A stretch of DNA of 64,000 nt from Trissonchulus latispiculum (lineage: Eukaryota > Nematoda > Enoplea > Enoplida > Ironidae): NCBI GenBank assembly GCA_030248195.1, contig JASAND010008784.1, forward strand, positions 1 through 64,000, written 5' to 3'. Below are positions 31,290 through 42,600 of the stretch, piece after piece. Position 1 is the stretch's first letter, and each line of letters starts with the position of its first letter. The position numbers and the translations under genes were made by a program. The notes below the pieces were generated by a model. That model was not told where the DNA came from, did not search any database, and saw nothing but the letters and a program-made list of their open reading frames with translations.

Positions 31290-31845
31290 GTATTGTATGT
31301 TTTGGTGCGTAATTTGAGACCACAAGCTTTTATTTGAAGAGAAACATGACATTCTGGATAGTTGATTATCTGGTCACGGTACGCTGTGGCCATTGAATTA
31401 TTGAACCTAAAGTTACGGGCACCAGACATAAAACTCACGAAAGAAACTGTTGAAAAGAAAGCGGTGCCCCCCCCAGAAGTTGAAGACTGTTTGCAGTTGA
31501 GACTATTCCAAGGAATTAATTTAGAGTATTTCCGCGATCAATTAATGAGGTAAAGTATGACCAGTTTTTGTTACATATTCGCTTATTCGCTCATATTCGC
31601 TTATAGCGACATGGTGTATATTTTCAATTTTTGCAGTTGCTAAATCTGCATGGCTGGCACGCTTCTGCTGCATCTGCCTTTACTCTTGTAAAATGTTAGC
31701 TTGTCAGCTATCGTAGGAATCAGCAATCAGTAAGAATACAAACAGGCGGACAGAGTGTAGAGGCGTAGCCTCCAGTATAAATTTTTAAAAATATCAAGTT
31801 TGAAACACTTGTTCAGCAACTTCTGCACAATGTTCTCGTTGAAGC
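31290..31845. other. Spacer, no gene recognised
   Basis: Contains AATCCGGTGCG (31266) and GGTGCGTAATTTGAG (31301), words related to the 33.1-33.6 kb minisatellite. Confidence 0.4.
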
Positions 31846-32847
31846 TTAAGGTGCTGGTTCGGGTATTTGCAGCAAATTTTGAAAGACTGTAATTTGCTCA
31901 ATTTTTGGAGTTCAACAATTTTTATATCATTTTAAAGCTTAGAATGTGCTTGTTACAACTAAGTACAGTATAGCTGTCTCATTTCAACTCTTCGGCGTGA
32001 ACAACATGATATTTGGACAACGACTTGCAATAACATGAAAACAATTTTTGAACATGGAATTCTCGAAGTGTGGGAAAGTTAACGAAAAGCGACCTGTTCA
32101 GGCTTCAAAAGAAACGTCTTCCCGAGGACTATTTTTTCTGAAGTTGTTTAACGAGTAGAGAAGCTCAAGATTTTGAGAAAAAAATTTGTCCGATTTTCGT
32201 CAAAATTTTCAAGTTTGGACGCTTATTTCTCTCGAACTGAAAGTCAAAATGCAAAACCATGAAAAATAGCCCTCGGCAATTGTCTCAAAAATACGTGTGT
32301 AAAGCCGTTTTTAACTGATTGCATGAGTTGAGAGAAATCCGTGTTCAAAACAATCTAGTTGCGATTTTCAAAATTTCACATTTTCGCTGCTATGCGCCGG
32401 CAGAGATACCGCAGAGAGCTCTCCTTTGGGCGTAAGATGTCCTCTAGGACCACAAATATGGACAATACTTGACCGACGGACTAGCGCTGTTGAAGCTGTC
32501 GAAATCTTGCAATATTTGATTTTTCGAAAAATGACCGGTTTTGGACCTCGAAAATCAATTTTCGCTGTTATCTCTTAAACCTTAAGGAATCAAAGAAAAC
32601 TTTCAAGAGCAAAGTTGTAGGTCTTGGTGAGGGGATTCGAATAACTATAAGTTCACCCATGTAGGGTGGTCACAGTGCAAGTTACGGCGGAATAAAGCTA
32701 ATTTCTCCAAAACTCAAATTTTCAAGCCGCGACTTTTCTAACATGTTTTATAGGGTAAATAATGTAATTGTAGCAAACTAGAATAAATTTCAACAACAAT
32801 TGCGCTTTTAAAGCCCAAAAATACACGAACCCGAACCAGCACCTTAA
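31846..32847. mobile_element. TTAA-flanked TIR element
   Basis: TTAAGGTGCTGGTTCGGGT (31846-31864) is exactly inverted at 32829-32847. If TTAA is the duplicated target, the element is 31850-32843 with GGTGCTGGTTCGGGT ends. No transposase frame. The same TTAA-GGTGC start is used by the element at 23159-23766. Confidence 0.82.
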
Positions 32848-33120
32848 ATGTAACTGTGTCAGACTTGCGTCAGGGCGATTTTCATTTGCGTCACACGGAA
32901 AACAAGTGCTACATGAAGGACCCCCTGAAGTAAAAACATGATTGAAAACCATGGGAACCATGAACAACCGGTAGCCCCCAACTAAAAGCTAAATCTTTTT
33001 GAAACATGAAAGGTTTGAAACCTATTTTTTCAGAGCACTTTAAGAAATATTTTCCAACATTTACTAACAAACATTTATTTTCTTTAACAGACATGACACA
33101 AAAACCCAAAAGTCCAAATC

Positions 33121-33610
33121 CGGTGCGTATGTAAGCCAAATTCGGTGCGTCAGAGGCCGAATCCGGTGCGTTTGTAAAGGCAAATTCGGTGCGTCAGAGG
33201 TCGAATCCGGTGCGTCGGTAGGCTAAATTCGGTGCGTCAGAGGTCGAATCCGGTGCGTCGGCAGGACAAATTCGGTGCGTCAGAGGTCGAATCCGGTGCG
33301 TCGGTAGGCCAAATTCGGTGCGTCAGAGGTCGAATCCGCTGCGTCGGCAGGACAAATTCGGTGCGTCAGAGGTCGAATCCGGTGCGTCGGTAGGACAAAT
33401 TCGGTGCGTCAGAGGCCGAATCCGGTGCGTGTGTAAGCCAGATTTGGTGCGTCAGAGGCCGAATCCGGTGCGACAGAGGTCGAATCCGGTGCGTCGGTAG
33501 GTCAAATTTTCGGTGCGTCAGAGGCCGAATCCGGTGCGTAGGTAAGCCAAATTCGGTGCGTCAGAGGTCGAATCCGGTGCGTCGGTAAGCTAAATTCGGT
33601 GCGTGCTTGC
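33121..33610. repeat. 42-bp minisatellite, about 11 copies
   Basis: Built from GGTGCGTCAGAGGTCGAATC and CGGTGCGTCGGTAGG-type words, each unit about 42 bp. Because 42 is a multiple of three, several frames stay open; they are not genes. Mirrored at 63337-63825. Confidence 0.93.
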
Positions 33611-33928
33611 GTGCTAACAAATTTGGTGTGTTGACAAGTCAAAACTGTGTGGAGATGGTGAATCTAATTTGTGGAAACAGATTCGTAAATAAGTCATATT
33701 GGCTCCGAGTCCAAATCTTCAAAAACTAATGTAGGTATCATTTTGGTGCGTCAATTCTACCAAGAAATCAAATAGGTATCATTTCGGTGCGTATGTGAGA
33801 CCTGGGGTGGCCACCCCCCGTCCACCCCCCCATTGCCCAGGTGTGTGCATGACTGCTCTTAAAACTTTAGTCCATGATAGCTTTTCTAGCCAGTTGGCCC
33901 CAGAAAAACGAAATATGGTTTTAGATCT

Positions 33929-33993
33929 ATTTCAAAAAGGCCTAAGAGATGCGAAGGTGTGATTCAAAAAGGCCTAAGAGATGCGAAGGTGTG
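33929..33993. repeat. 32-bp tandem duplication
   Basis: AAAAAGGCCTAAGAGATGCG is followed by AAGGTGTG, twice in a row. Also doubled in the right arm (about 62945-63020), so the doubling predates or was copied with the arms. Confidence 0.88.
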
Positions 33994-34410
33994 AGAAAAG
34001 CTTTTTCTGGCCGAGCCCGGCACCCCAGAAAATGCTCTGCAAATAGCCTCAAACAAAAAACTCTGCAAATTTATACGGTCAAATAATCGTTGAGGACAGT
34101 TGTTTGCGTAGATTGTTAGTCTAGCTAGACTAACATATGTACGTAATTTAGTTTTGTTGGACTACGGCAAGCAATGAGAAAAACGTTAGGATATGGTGTG
34201 AACGCTATTGATTCAATCCGGAAGGAAATAGAACATCGTCGGAGAGAGTCGTTCAGTTATTCTTGATATATAAACTTTCCGTATAAATGGATAAAATGCG
34301 CAGTAGCTAACAAGAGATTCTTAAAGGAAAAAGTTGTCTTCCTTCATTAAAGCCCGAATATCAGAGCTGTAGAGTATTTGTGCACTAATGTAAATCGAAA
34401 CATTGGTATA

Positions 34411-34567
34411 CAGTACCCTGCATTCAAAAGGTGACAGTTGGCGATAATTGGAAGTTCGCGAAGCTGACGGAAATCGCCGAAGTTGACGAAAATCACTATA
34501 TATCAAGCTGCCAAAGTTCGCGAATTTCAGTTTTCGCCAACTGTCACCTTTTGAGTGCAGGGTACTG
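34411..34567. mobile_element. Palindromic MITE, CAGTACCCTGC ends (mariner-like)
   Basis: The end CAGTACCCTGCATTCAAAAG continues as GTGACAGTTGGCGA and is inverted at the right end with few mismatches. TA precedes it (34409-34410) and TTA follows. CAGTAC-type ends next to TA suit Tc1/mariner-derived MITEs. Confidence 0.82.
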
Positions 34568-34670
34568 TTAGAAACCAAAATCTAAAAATTCTACAGGAAA
34601 CCGCAAAGAACGATTGCCTGGTAACGGGACGATGGCTGCTAAGTTTTTGTAACATAGTGAGGCCACAGAA

Positions 34671-34940
34671 ATGGGTTATTCAGGATGGGGAGTTGAAATT
34701 GCCCTGAATTGGTTTTTCGAACATAACTTTCGCTACAGTGGTCACAGAACCAAAGTTCTTATACCATTCGACGCAGAATCGCGCGCTCTTTCCAACGGTG
34801 GGTGTCTCGACGCGCCGCGACCTCTGCAGAAAAAGCTAGGCACCAACAAACGTGGAAGTAGTACGTCAACATGTGCCAACGAGACACGCGCCGAAGGCGC
34901 GCGCGGATGGCCGCGCGTGACAGCCCCATCGTCACGGTAA
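34671..34940 (+). other. Conserved-in-both-arms open frame, doubtful gene
   Basis: An 89-codon frame with no recognised domain. The first 67 residues are identical in the right arm (62279-62076, - strand), but it contains a GC hairpin (CGCGCC 34887-34892, loop GAA) and has no gene-like neighbours. The identity reflects the arm duplication rather than selection. Confidence 0.15.
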
Positions 34941-35059
34941 AGTCATTCAAAAGAAAGAGGAGACTCTGCTGGTTCAGGAACTGCTTAAATTACTGAAATC
35001 AGACGACTGGCTAGTGAGATATGACCATTTAAAGATTTTTGCTTTTGTCAAAATCCATA

Positions 35060-35213
35060 CATTACCCTGCATTCAAAAGTTGACAGTTGGCGATAATTGG
35101 AAGTTCGCAAAGCTGACGGAAATCGCAGAAGTTGACGAAAATCGCTATCAAGCTGCCAAAGTTCGCGAATTTCAGTTTTCGCCAGCTGTCACCTTTTGAG
35201 TGCAGGGTACTGT
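35060..35213. mobile_element. Second copy of the CAGTACCCTGC MITE
   Basis: Same structure as 34411-34567 with a slightly decayed left end (ATTACCCTGCATTC). The two copies are about 500 bp apart in the same orientation. Confidence 0.8.
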
Positions 35214-35438
35214 GGTACTGTATATGTATATGTAATATATGCATGTATAATTTCACAATCCGTGAATATGAATATCTTCTTCTGTTTGTTTGTTTTTGAA
35301 CCTAGCCCCCATATTAAGCATTGATTTCGCAACCTCACCATCACCCGTATTACTTTTTCATGCTCCGGAGGAGCTTTTTTATTACTTGTATGTATAGATG
35401 AAAACCGGTTTGTTTGTCGTCATTAGTAGTTGTTTAGT

Positions 35439-36634
35439 TATAGTCGAGGAGGGTATAAAACATCCCCACGGAGAACTCAGTGTAGCAGATAGAGAGACCT
35501 AGTATAGCGCAAAGTAAAGGGCAATCTTTTTACAACAAAAGCATACCCAGAACATTGGTATGGGCCAAAGCAGTCGACTCTGATAGTGTTTCAAAGTTGA
35601 CCTCCTCAAACCACCTCCACAACCTAAGAATTCTAAAGTTTTGCTAAGCCTATTTCTAGAAACCTGTAAGGAACACTTGGCTAGCCTTTTGTATATGTGG
35701 ACCCTCTCTATCGATTGGTATAGACGGCACAGCCTCCTATCTTTTATCCAGGCTGAGTACTAACATGCTTTTTTACCAGCAGTTTTGACCCTCGGCGGGT
35801 GAAAAAATACAGCACCCAATTTTTAAAAATTGTCCCATATGCAGTTCTGAGCAATTCTGATAGTCCTAAACGATAAAGCACTGATTCCGGTTCAAAAAAT
35901 ACACCCTTAGGGCCTCAGATAGCTCATAATTTAAGGATGAAAATTTGGTGCATCATCGTGCGAGGTTTGCGAATGGTTTGGTATATTTGTAACTATCTGG
36001 TGCCGCTTCTGCGGCTATATGCTGGCTTATTTTTACTAGGAGGGGGGTGGGCGGGCCGCCCCCCATTCGGCGACCTCCCCCCCATTCGAGGTCTCCCCCC
36101 CCCATGCAAAGCCCCCCATAAATTTCGACCTCCCCCCGCATAACCCCCCGTAACCCAAAAAAGTTGCCAATTTTTACCCTAAATTTTCGAAAAATTTTCC
36201 GGCTTCGCCGGATTTTTAACGAAATTTTCACTATTTTAGCGTAAAAAACACCTAAAATTAGTCATTTTTCGCGATTTTTGGCATTTTTTGCACAAAAAAC
36301 GTAAAAAATTAGCAAAATTTTTCCAAAAATATGCCCCCCCCATTTTTGGTGAGCCTTTGGGGGGCAACTTCGAGCCCCCCCCCATAAATTTTGGCCTAAA
36401 AATAAGCCAGATATCCGATTATTTCATGGGTTGACATCAAATGTATATACCTATGTCAGATAAGCAGCTTTCTACTAAAAACAAAGTGCGCCATGTTATG
36501 CCGAAAATATAGAAACAACCTTAAATTAGTGCTCGGCAGAATAACGAGGGTCACTTTTAGTTTTGTTTTTTATTATACCCGCCGGTGTTTTTTAAACGAT
36601 CCGGCGGACGCGTTTTTTAACCTCCTCGACTATA
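35439..36634. mobile_element. TIR element (TAGTCGAGGAGG ends) abutting a PPIL1 exon
   Basis: TAGTCGAGGAGG (35441-35452) is exactly inverted as CCTCCTCGACTA (36621-36632), and TA flanks both sides (35439-35440 and 36633-36634). The interior has poly-C/G and the GC hairpin TCCGGC-TTC-GCCGGA (36198-36212). Mirrored at 60321-61514. Its right end is 21 nt before the PPIL1 exon at 36654. Confidence 0.8.
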
Positions 36635-36653
36635 CTTTGTTGTTTTGTTTAAG

Positions 36654-39600
36654 CATGGGAAAGCTTGTCTTAGAATTATATTGGGACCACGCTCCTATGA
36701 CGTGCAGAAATTTTGCCGAATTGGCACTTCGCGGCTACTATAATGGTACTATATTTCATAGGATCATTGCAGATTTTATGATACAAGGAGGAGATCCGAC
36801 CGGAACTGGTATGCAATCTACGGTGTCGGTTGCGTTATGAGTAAATTAATAAAGGATGAATGGCTTGTTATAGAACGCTTTTTGTGCGGAATTTAGACCT
36901 GGGTTTTTAATGAGAATCTCGAAAATATTATATATTTTCGAATTTTCGCCAAGCAATTGCGGCATTCTTATTTTTTGTTTTCGAAGTGTAAGTTGTAGCA
37001 CTGCCAGCAGTGCTCTCAGAGATTTGTACGCACACTAGCAGGCGAAGCTCCGAGTGAAGGGCACGAGTGCGCGAAGCACACGAGTGCCCTTCACGAGGGC
37101 TTCGCCTGCAAGTGAGCTCACAAGTTTCTGTGAGCACAGCAAGCAGTGCTACAACTGGCTTGTAATATGGCTCAAAAAGATAGAAGACTTTTGTCTTCTG
37201 TATATATGTCATGTCTTGAAAGACTGACATCTCTTCTGAAATTTCAGTCGTTTATGTACTATCCAACCTAATTTGCATATTTCTCTTGGCGGAAAGTACG
37301 TATATAAGCAGGAGAAATTCTGGATCAGTGCAGTCAGTTCTACTGGTTGTCAGCAGCCTCGCTGCATACTCCGAAAGGAGAGCAGCGAAGGCTAACCGTG
37401 CAGTACAATTGTACTGCACGCTACACCGTGCAGTACAATTGTACTGCACGGTGTAGCGTGCAATTCAATTGTACGCACGCGGTTGTAGCATGGTTCGGTT
37501 ACACTGAGCCATGTTACAAGCATATATAATGAGGGAATTTCACTAATTACATCAGGTTTCACCACATTTTTACAGTTAGGATGGCGATTCCTTTTGGACA
37601 CATTGTCAGACTCTGAAGTCTGTTGCGAACCGATTTCTGAGATAGAGGGTGCTGCAACCGCAGTTAGGAAAACCACACGCTACAGTGCCGGATTAGATGT
37701 GTGCAAAGTTGTTTTAGTTTCATTTTTAGGCATCCTTCAAACATTTTCTAGCAGAAGATATTTATTGTCAATATATATTTGTGTTCCTAATGTATAACAT
37801 ATGCTGCAGCCATTTAGAGCTAGCTGTGAACGATGACGACCGTTTTCTGACAAGATGCTTTTTCTTTTTTGTGGACCATGTAACTTACAATAATTAGAAA
37901 ATTTTTCTGAAAAATTCCTTTATTTCAGCCAATGTGTGTTTACACAAAAAATAAATGTACAGTGAAAAACTAATTTACAGAACAAAATACACAGCCAGAG
38001 TTTCGCTGATAGTAGCTCACGCGGGCCCTGAGTCTAAAACTAGAGAGAAGGTGTCCACATTCTCCGCATCAATTCTACGCAGGCACTTGCGGATTTCAAA
38101 CATTTTCAGTGTAGTCTAGCCTAATAGACAGAGAATGCATCATGTAGGTTACCTTTGCACCTAAGGAAAAATGTCTTTTGAGGTTGACATTAAGACAGTA
38201 TATACAATACAAAATTAGAACTGCTGAAAATTGGACAGATAGGTTAATTTTTGTATTGAATCAAGTGTATTTAATCTGACGTCCGCCCACCTGAGGGTTT
38301 TGGCTTTGTAGCCTTTACAAGTTATGCAATGCATACAATTTCAGTTTTAATTGTAAGATTCCCGAAAGCCAAAAGAAAGGATCAGCTGTCAATTGAAATA
38401 CTCGAAAAAGGGCCTTTTTAACTTTGCTGCTTGATGTTAGTTTCCTTTAATAAAACTCTAAAATCTTCTTTTATTGTTTTTTAACTCTAAAATCTTCTTT
38501 CATTGTATTTTCTGCATTGATTGTATAGAGGTCGGGGGAAAAACCCAAGGTAGTCACTTTTTGGACTCTGCAGAACTACCCAGTGGAGCAATCCGGCTAT
38601 AAATTATTTTCTTATCAAGCCCTGTCTAGACTGTCATTTTGGTATATAAATCGCCTCTAGGTCCTGTCGTTAATTAGTAATTAACGGTTAATTAGCCGGG
38701 GTAAAAAAAACCAATGGCGGGAAAAAAAACCAACCGGTGGGAAAAAAACCAACCCCAGTATTCGGTCAGGGTAACTCACATTAGCGATTTTATGCATGCG
38801 ACAGGTAAAATCGGCGTCGCTGACTTCATATCTGCAGTTACTTTTGCGATATTCCTTATAATAAGTGAGAAAATCAAACATCAAAATTTGCAGCATCAAC
38901 TGGCTAGGTTTCATCAAATTTACCAGTTTCTATGTTAAAATGCAAAAATTTGTAAATCTTTCGAAATTCGATGAAATAAATTAAAATAAACGTTGTTTCA
39001 GTGTTTTTTCGCGTATTTCTTTGTCCCAGAGTACTTTTTGGCCGCTTTAGCTGAGCCAAACAGCCGATCCGCCGAAATGAGGTTTTTACCGGCTAGCACA
39101 AAATTGCCAAGTCCAAATGCAGTTTTGAGCTGTTCACGTAAAAGAACGCATTAAACTTGCTATGTGGATGACTTTTGAGCAACTGAGAACCATTTTTGGG
39201 AGTGGCAGCAAAAGCAAAAATTGGTTTTTTTTCCCACCCCTTGGTTTTTTTCCCATTTTGTAAAAATTCTGCTGGCAGCTTGCCAAGCGTCGCAGGAAGG
39301 CGAGACCGACATTTTTGGAAAGAGCACATGTTGTTCTCATAGAAAGTATTAAAAGTTATTATCTAACTGCTATGGAAAATTTTTTACAGGCCTTCAAAAA
39401 TAGGCAAATTTTGAATTTTTGGGGGGTCAAAAATGCCAAAATTTTCAAAATGTCACAAAATGCTCAAAAGTGGTCCGATTTAGCTCAAATTTGGTGTGGT
39501 AGGTGGGATGGGCCCTACCAACTTGCATGCAAAATTTGAGCCCGCTAGCTCATCCCCATCGCTCAAACGGGGGGTTGGTTTTTTTCCCCACCACTTGCGG

Positions 39601-42600
39601 GTTGGTTTTTTTTCCCGACCTCTATACTGTCGAAACGCCAAGGTCAAAAGTCTTAACTGTCATTTTTATCATTAATGTTGTCTAAACAACTGTACTTAAA
39701 AATTTTAACCAAATAAAGCATCCCCCTTTGATTTAATTTGTAAGTGGAATCAAAAATTAAATATTTTACCATAGTTGGCTGGGTTTTCTTTAGTGGGGGG
39801 GGGGGGGTGGGGGGACCCCCCCCCCCCACTCGACCCCCCCCCCCCCCCCCCCCACTCGTTCCCCCCCCCCCACTTTTTTGGGCTTCCCCCCCCAATCACT
39901 ATAAGGTGCCCAGAAAATGCCAAATTTTTAGGATTTTTGGTCAAAATTTTCAAAAATTTTCCGGCTTCGCCGGACTTTTTTGGTTAAAAATCGTCTATTT
40001 TGGTACTAAATCTTGATTTTTGAGCACTTTTTAGCTTAGATGTAGCAGTATACGTAGAAAACATGCAATTTTTACCGCATTTTTAGCATTTTTAGCCCAT
40101 TTTATTCCCCCCCCCCACTTTTGGTCTTCCTCCCCCACAAGTGGGGGGGCATCCCCCCCCCCACTTTCCCCCCCCCCACTTTTTTGGGCTAGAGAAAACC
40201 CAGGTTGGTGCCCGCATAACCTACATGACACTTTCTTTGTCTAGGCTAGTATATGTACACTGAAAATGTTTGAAATAAATGGGTACTTAATGCAAATAAT
40301 GTGGACACGTTATCCTTAGTTTTAGACTCACGTGCCCGTGTGAGCTACTATCACCAAGAAAAAAGAGACCCCTTCGTCAGTGTGAGTCACCCATATGAGC
40401 TAGATCGGATTTTAATACGTATCCTATCTTAAAGTGCGTCGTCCTAAATTACTCTAAAGGGTGTATTGTTGTAGCTCCCGCTGCCTCTTAGCATATTTGT
40501 TGGGACTGTGAATATTTTGGAATTTTTGGTCCCAACATGTTGGTCAGACAGGGCCAACTTTGGTGGGTCACCCTAAACTACTGGAAAGACCTAGCCCAAA
40601 ACGGATTACAGTTTCACAGAGGATATGTCTCGAACTTCACTTGTATGCAATTTGGCTCTAGTGTCTGTGGTGTGATCTGGGGTGACCTAGACTCGGCGGA
40701 AAAAACCAATGTGCAATTTTTCTAACGATTAGCGGCAAAGCAAAAATTCATGCATTTCTTAGCTCAGTAGAGCCTCCTGATTAATTTGGTATAGATTTTA
40801 CCTAGATTCAACCTGTGGTCCAGGTGGTCAAAATCTGGCATGGTGCCATTTCAAGCCAAATTATTCAATTTCGCCAAAAATCTCGAATTTTTCACTAAAT
40901 AGGTCGGGTTTGGCTTATGGCTTCATGGCAGTTATCGTTAGATTTTCGATTTGTCGCTTAATAAAAAGTTACAGCCGAAATTCGAAAATCTGGGTTTTTA
41001 TATATTTCCCGCCGCGCTATACTTTGCAAACTGCACTAAATATATACATATGTCTTGGTCTTTTTGCGAAGTGCCCGGTCACATCGATAAATTAGTTTAA
41101 GCTATGCTCATTTCTGCTACCAGCCCGGTCTTTTCGCGTAAAGACCAAACGTGTTGGGCTTTTTGCGAAATAAGTCAAATCATAACATTATTTACAAACA
41201 TAATAAAGCAAAACTACCGTATCCTCTGCTCTACCCCCCTACCAAACGGGGAGGGTGTCCCTGCGATCTGATTGGCTATTGGCTACCCCCCACCAAAGGG
41301 GGACCTCTTTTCTGCTACCACCCCACCCCCCACCAAACGGGGGAACATTTGCGTATTGTGGTCGGAGCACCGTTACGCAATGCCAAGAAGAGAAGCCCTC
41401 TAGTGGCCTACTCTTCTTCTTATATATAGTGCAATTATGCATTCGAAAATATTGGGCCTTTAGTATATGCCAGTATAAATATTAATATTAACGGACTGTC
41501 AGGCCGTGCCGTGCCGGCCGAGTGGTTAAGGCGTTCGACTTCGGATCCGATAGTCCGAGGTTCGAATCCCCGCTGCCACAAAGCTTTCACAAATCCCCTT
41601 GAGCAAGGGACTAAGCACATATCGGTTCGCCGTGAGCTCTAGCCAACCCAGCTATCCATCCTTAATTGGTCGGTAAATGGGTACCACTATTGTGGGAAGG
41701 TAACAGGAGTCCGTGTAGGGCTTAAAGCCTTGAAGGGCCGGCCCCCCTTCCACGGATGCAGTCATCATTTGAGGTGACACTCCTGGCTCTACGGCTGTGT
41801 ATCCGGGGATGAGCACCGGCACCCCTTGTCCCTGAAGCAGGGATGGAGATATTCTCCAGGGGTCACCTTTACCTTTTTTTTTACTGTCAGGAATCACAGA
41901 CTGTCACTAAAACCACAAAACTTGAAAATTAAAAATTAAGTGTTTGCTAGCACAGAACAGACCCCATAAATCCTTGGTCTTTTCGCGAAAAGACCAGACA
42001 GGTAGCAGGAATGAGCATAGTTCATGAATTAGCATGAGAGTATATTTATGTATTTCTTTAATTCTTGGTCGGACTACTATTTTGTGTTAACTTCATTCCA
42101 GACATAAATTCCGGAAAAGGAAAATAAAAAGTTGGTACGAAACTTAACTTGTTCCTATAAATAGTATAAACTATTTTCTCAATGTGACTGGGCACTTCGC
42201 GAAAAGACCAATTTCGAAAAAAGACCACGACATATATTCGATCGTGGAAACAAAATTTTGGCGAAAAACAAAAATGCTAAGTTTTCATAAATGTAACCCA
42301 GAATTCCAGATTTTCGAAATCTCGAGTTCCTCACAATTCTGAAAATATAGATTGTCTGGGTTTGCTGCTAAGGCTAACAATAAACAATCAAAATTTGTAC
42401 ACACATTTTTGGTCGTACTATAATTTTGACATATTTTATTGAAGTAATCTTTTTAAACACTTCCATTATGAGTCTTAATTTACAAAATATCCCCAGCCTC
42501 CCCGCGCGTAACTTATTCCGAAACGTTATACCAGTGCTGATGGCATAACTTTTACTTGAATGCTTCTAAAATAACCTTGTAGCAAGAAAGTAACGTCTAA

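Noticed and set aside
33121..33610. CRISPR-like array
   Set aside because: Units are a plain tandem minisatellite without unique spacers, in a eukaryotic context with no cas genes.
35441..35520. TATA-box promoter (GGGTATAAAACATCC at 35450)
   Set aside because: It is part of a transposon terminal region repeated in inverted form, with no gene start downstream.
36493..36653. Upstream in-frame extension of the PPIL1 exon as its N-terminus
   Set aside because: The extension crosses the transposon terminal repeat, does not resemble the PPIL1 N-terminus, and a good polypyrimidine tract plus AG stands right before the conserved start.
38681..38917. 78-residue frame identical in both arms (58024-58260)
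   Set aside because: It lies inside a MITE; identity comes from arm duplication, not coding constraint.
41505..41580. Functional tRNA gene
   Set aside because: A and B boxes are present, but the anticodon stem has a mismatch, the acceptor stem does not pair, and a long SINE body follows.
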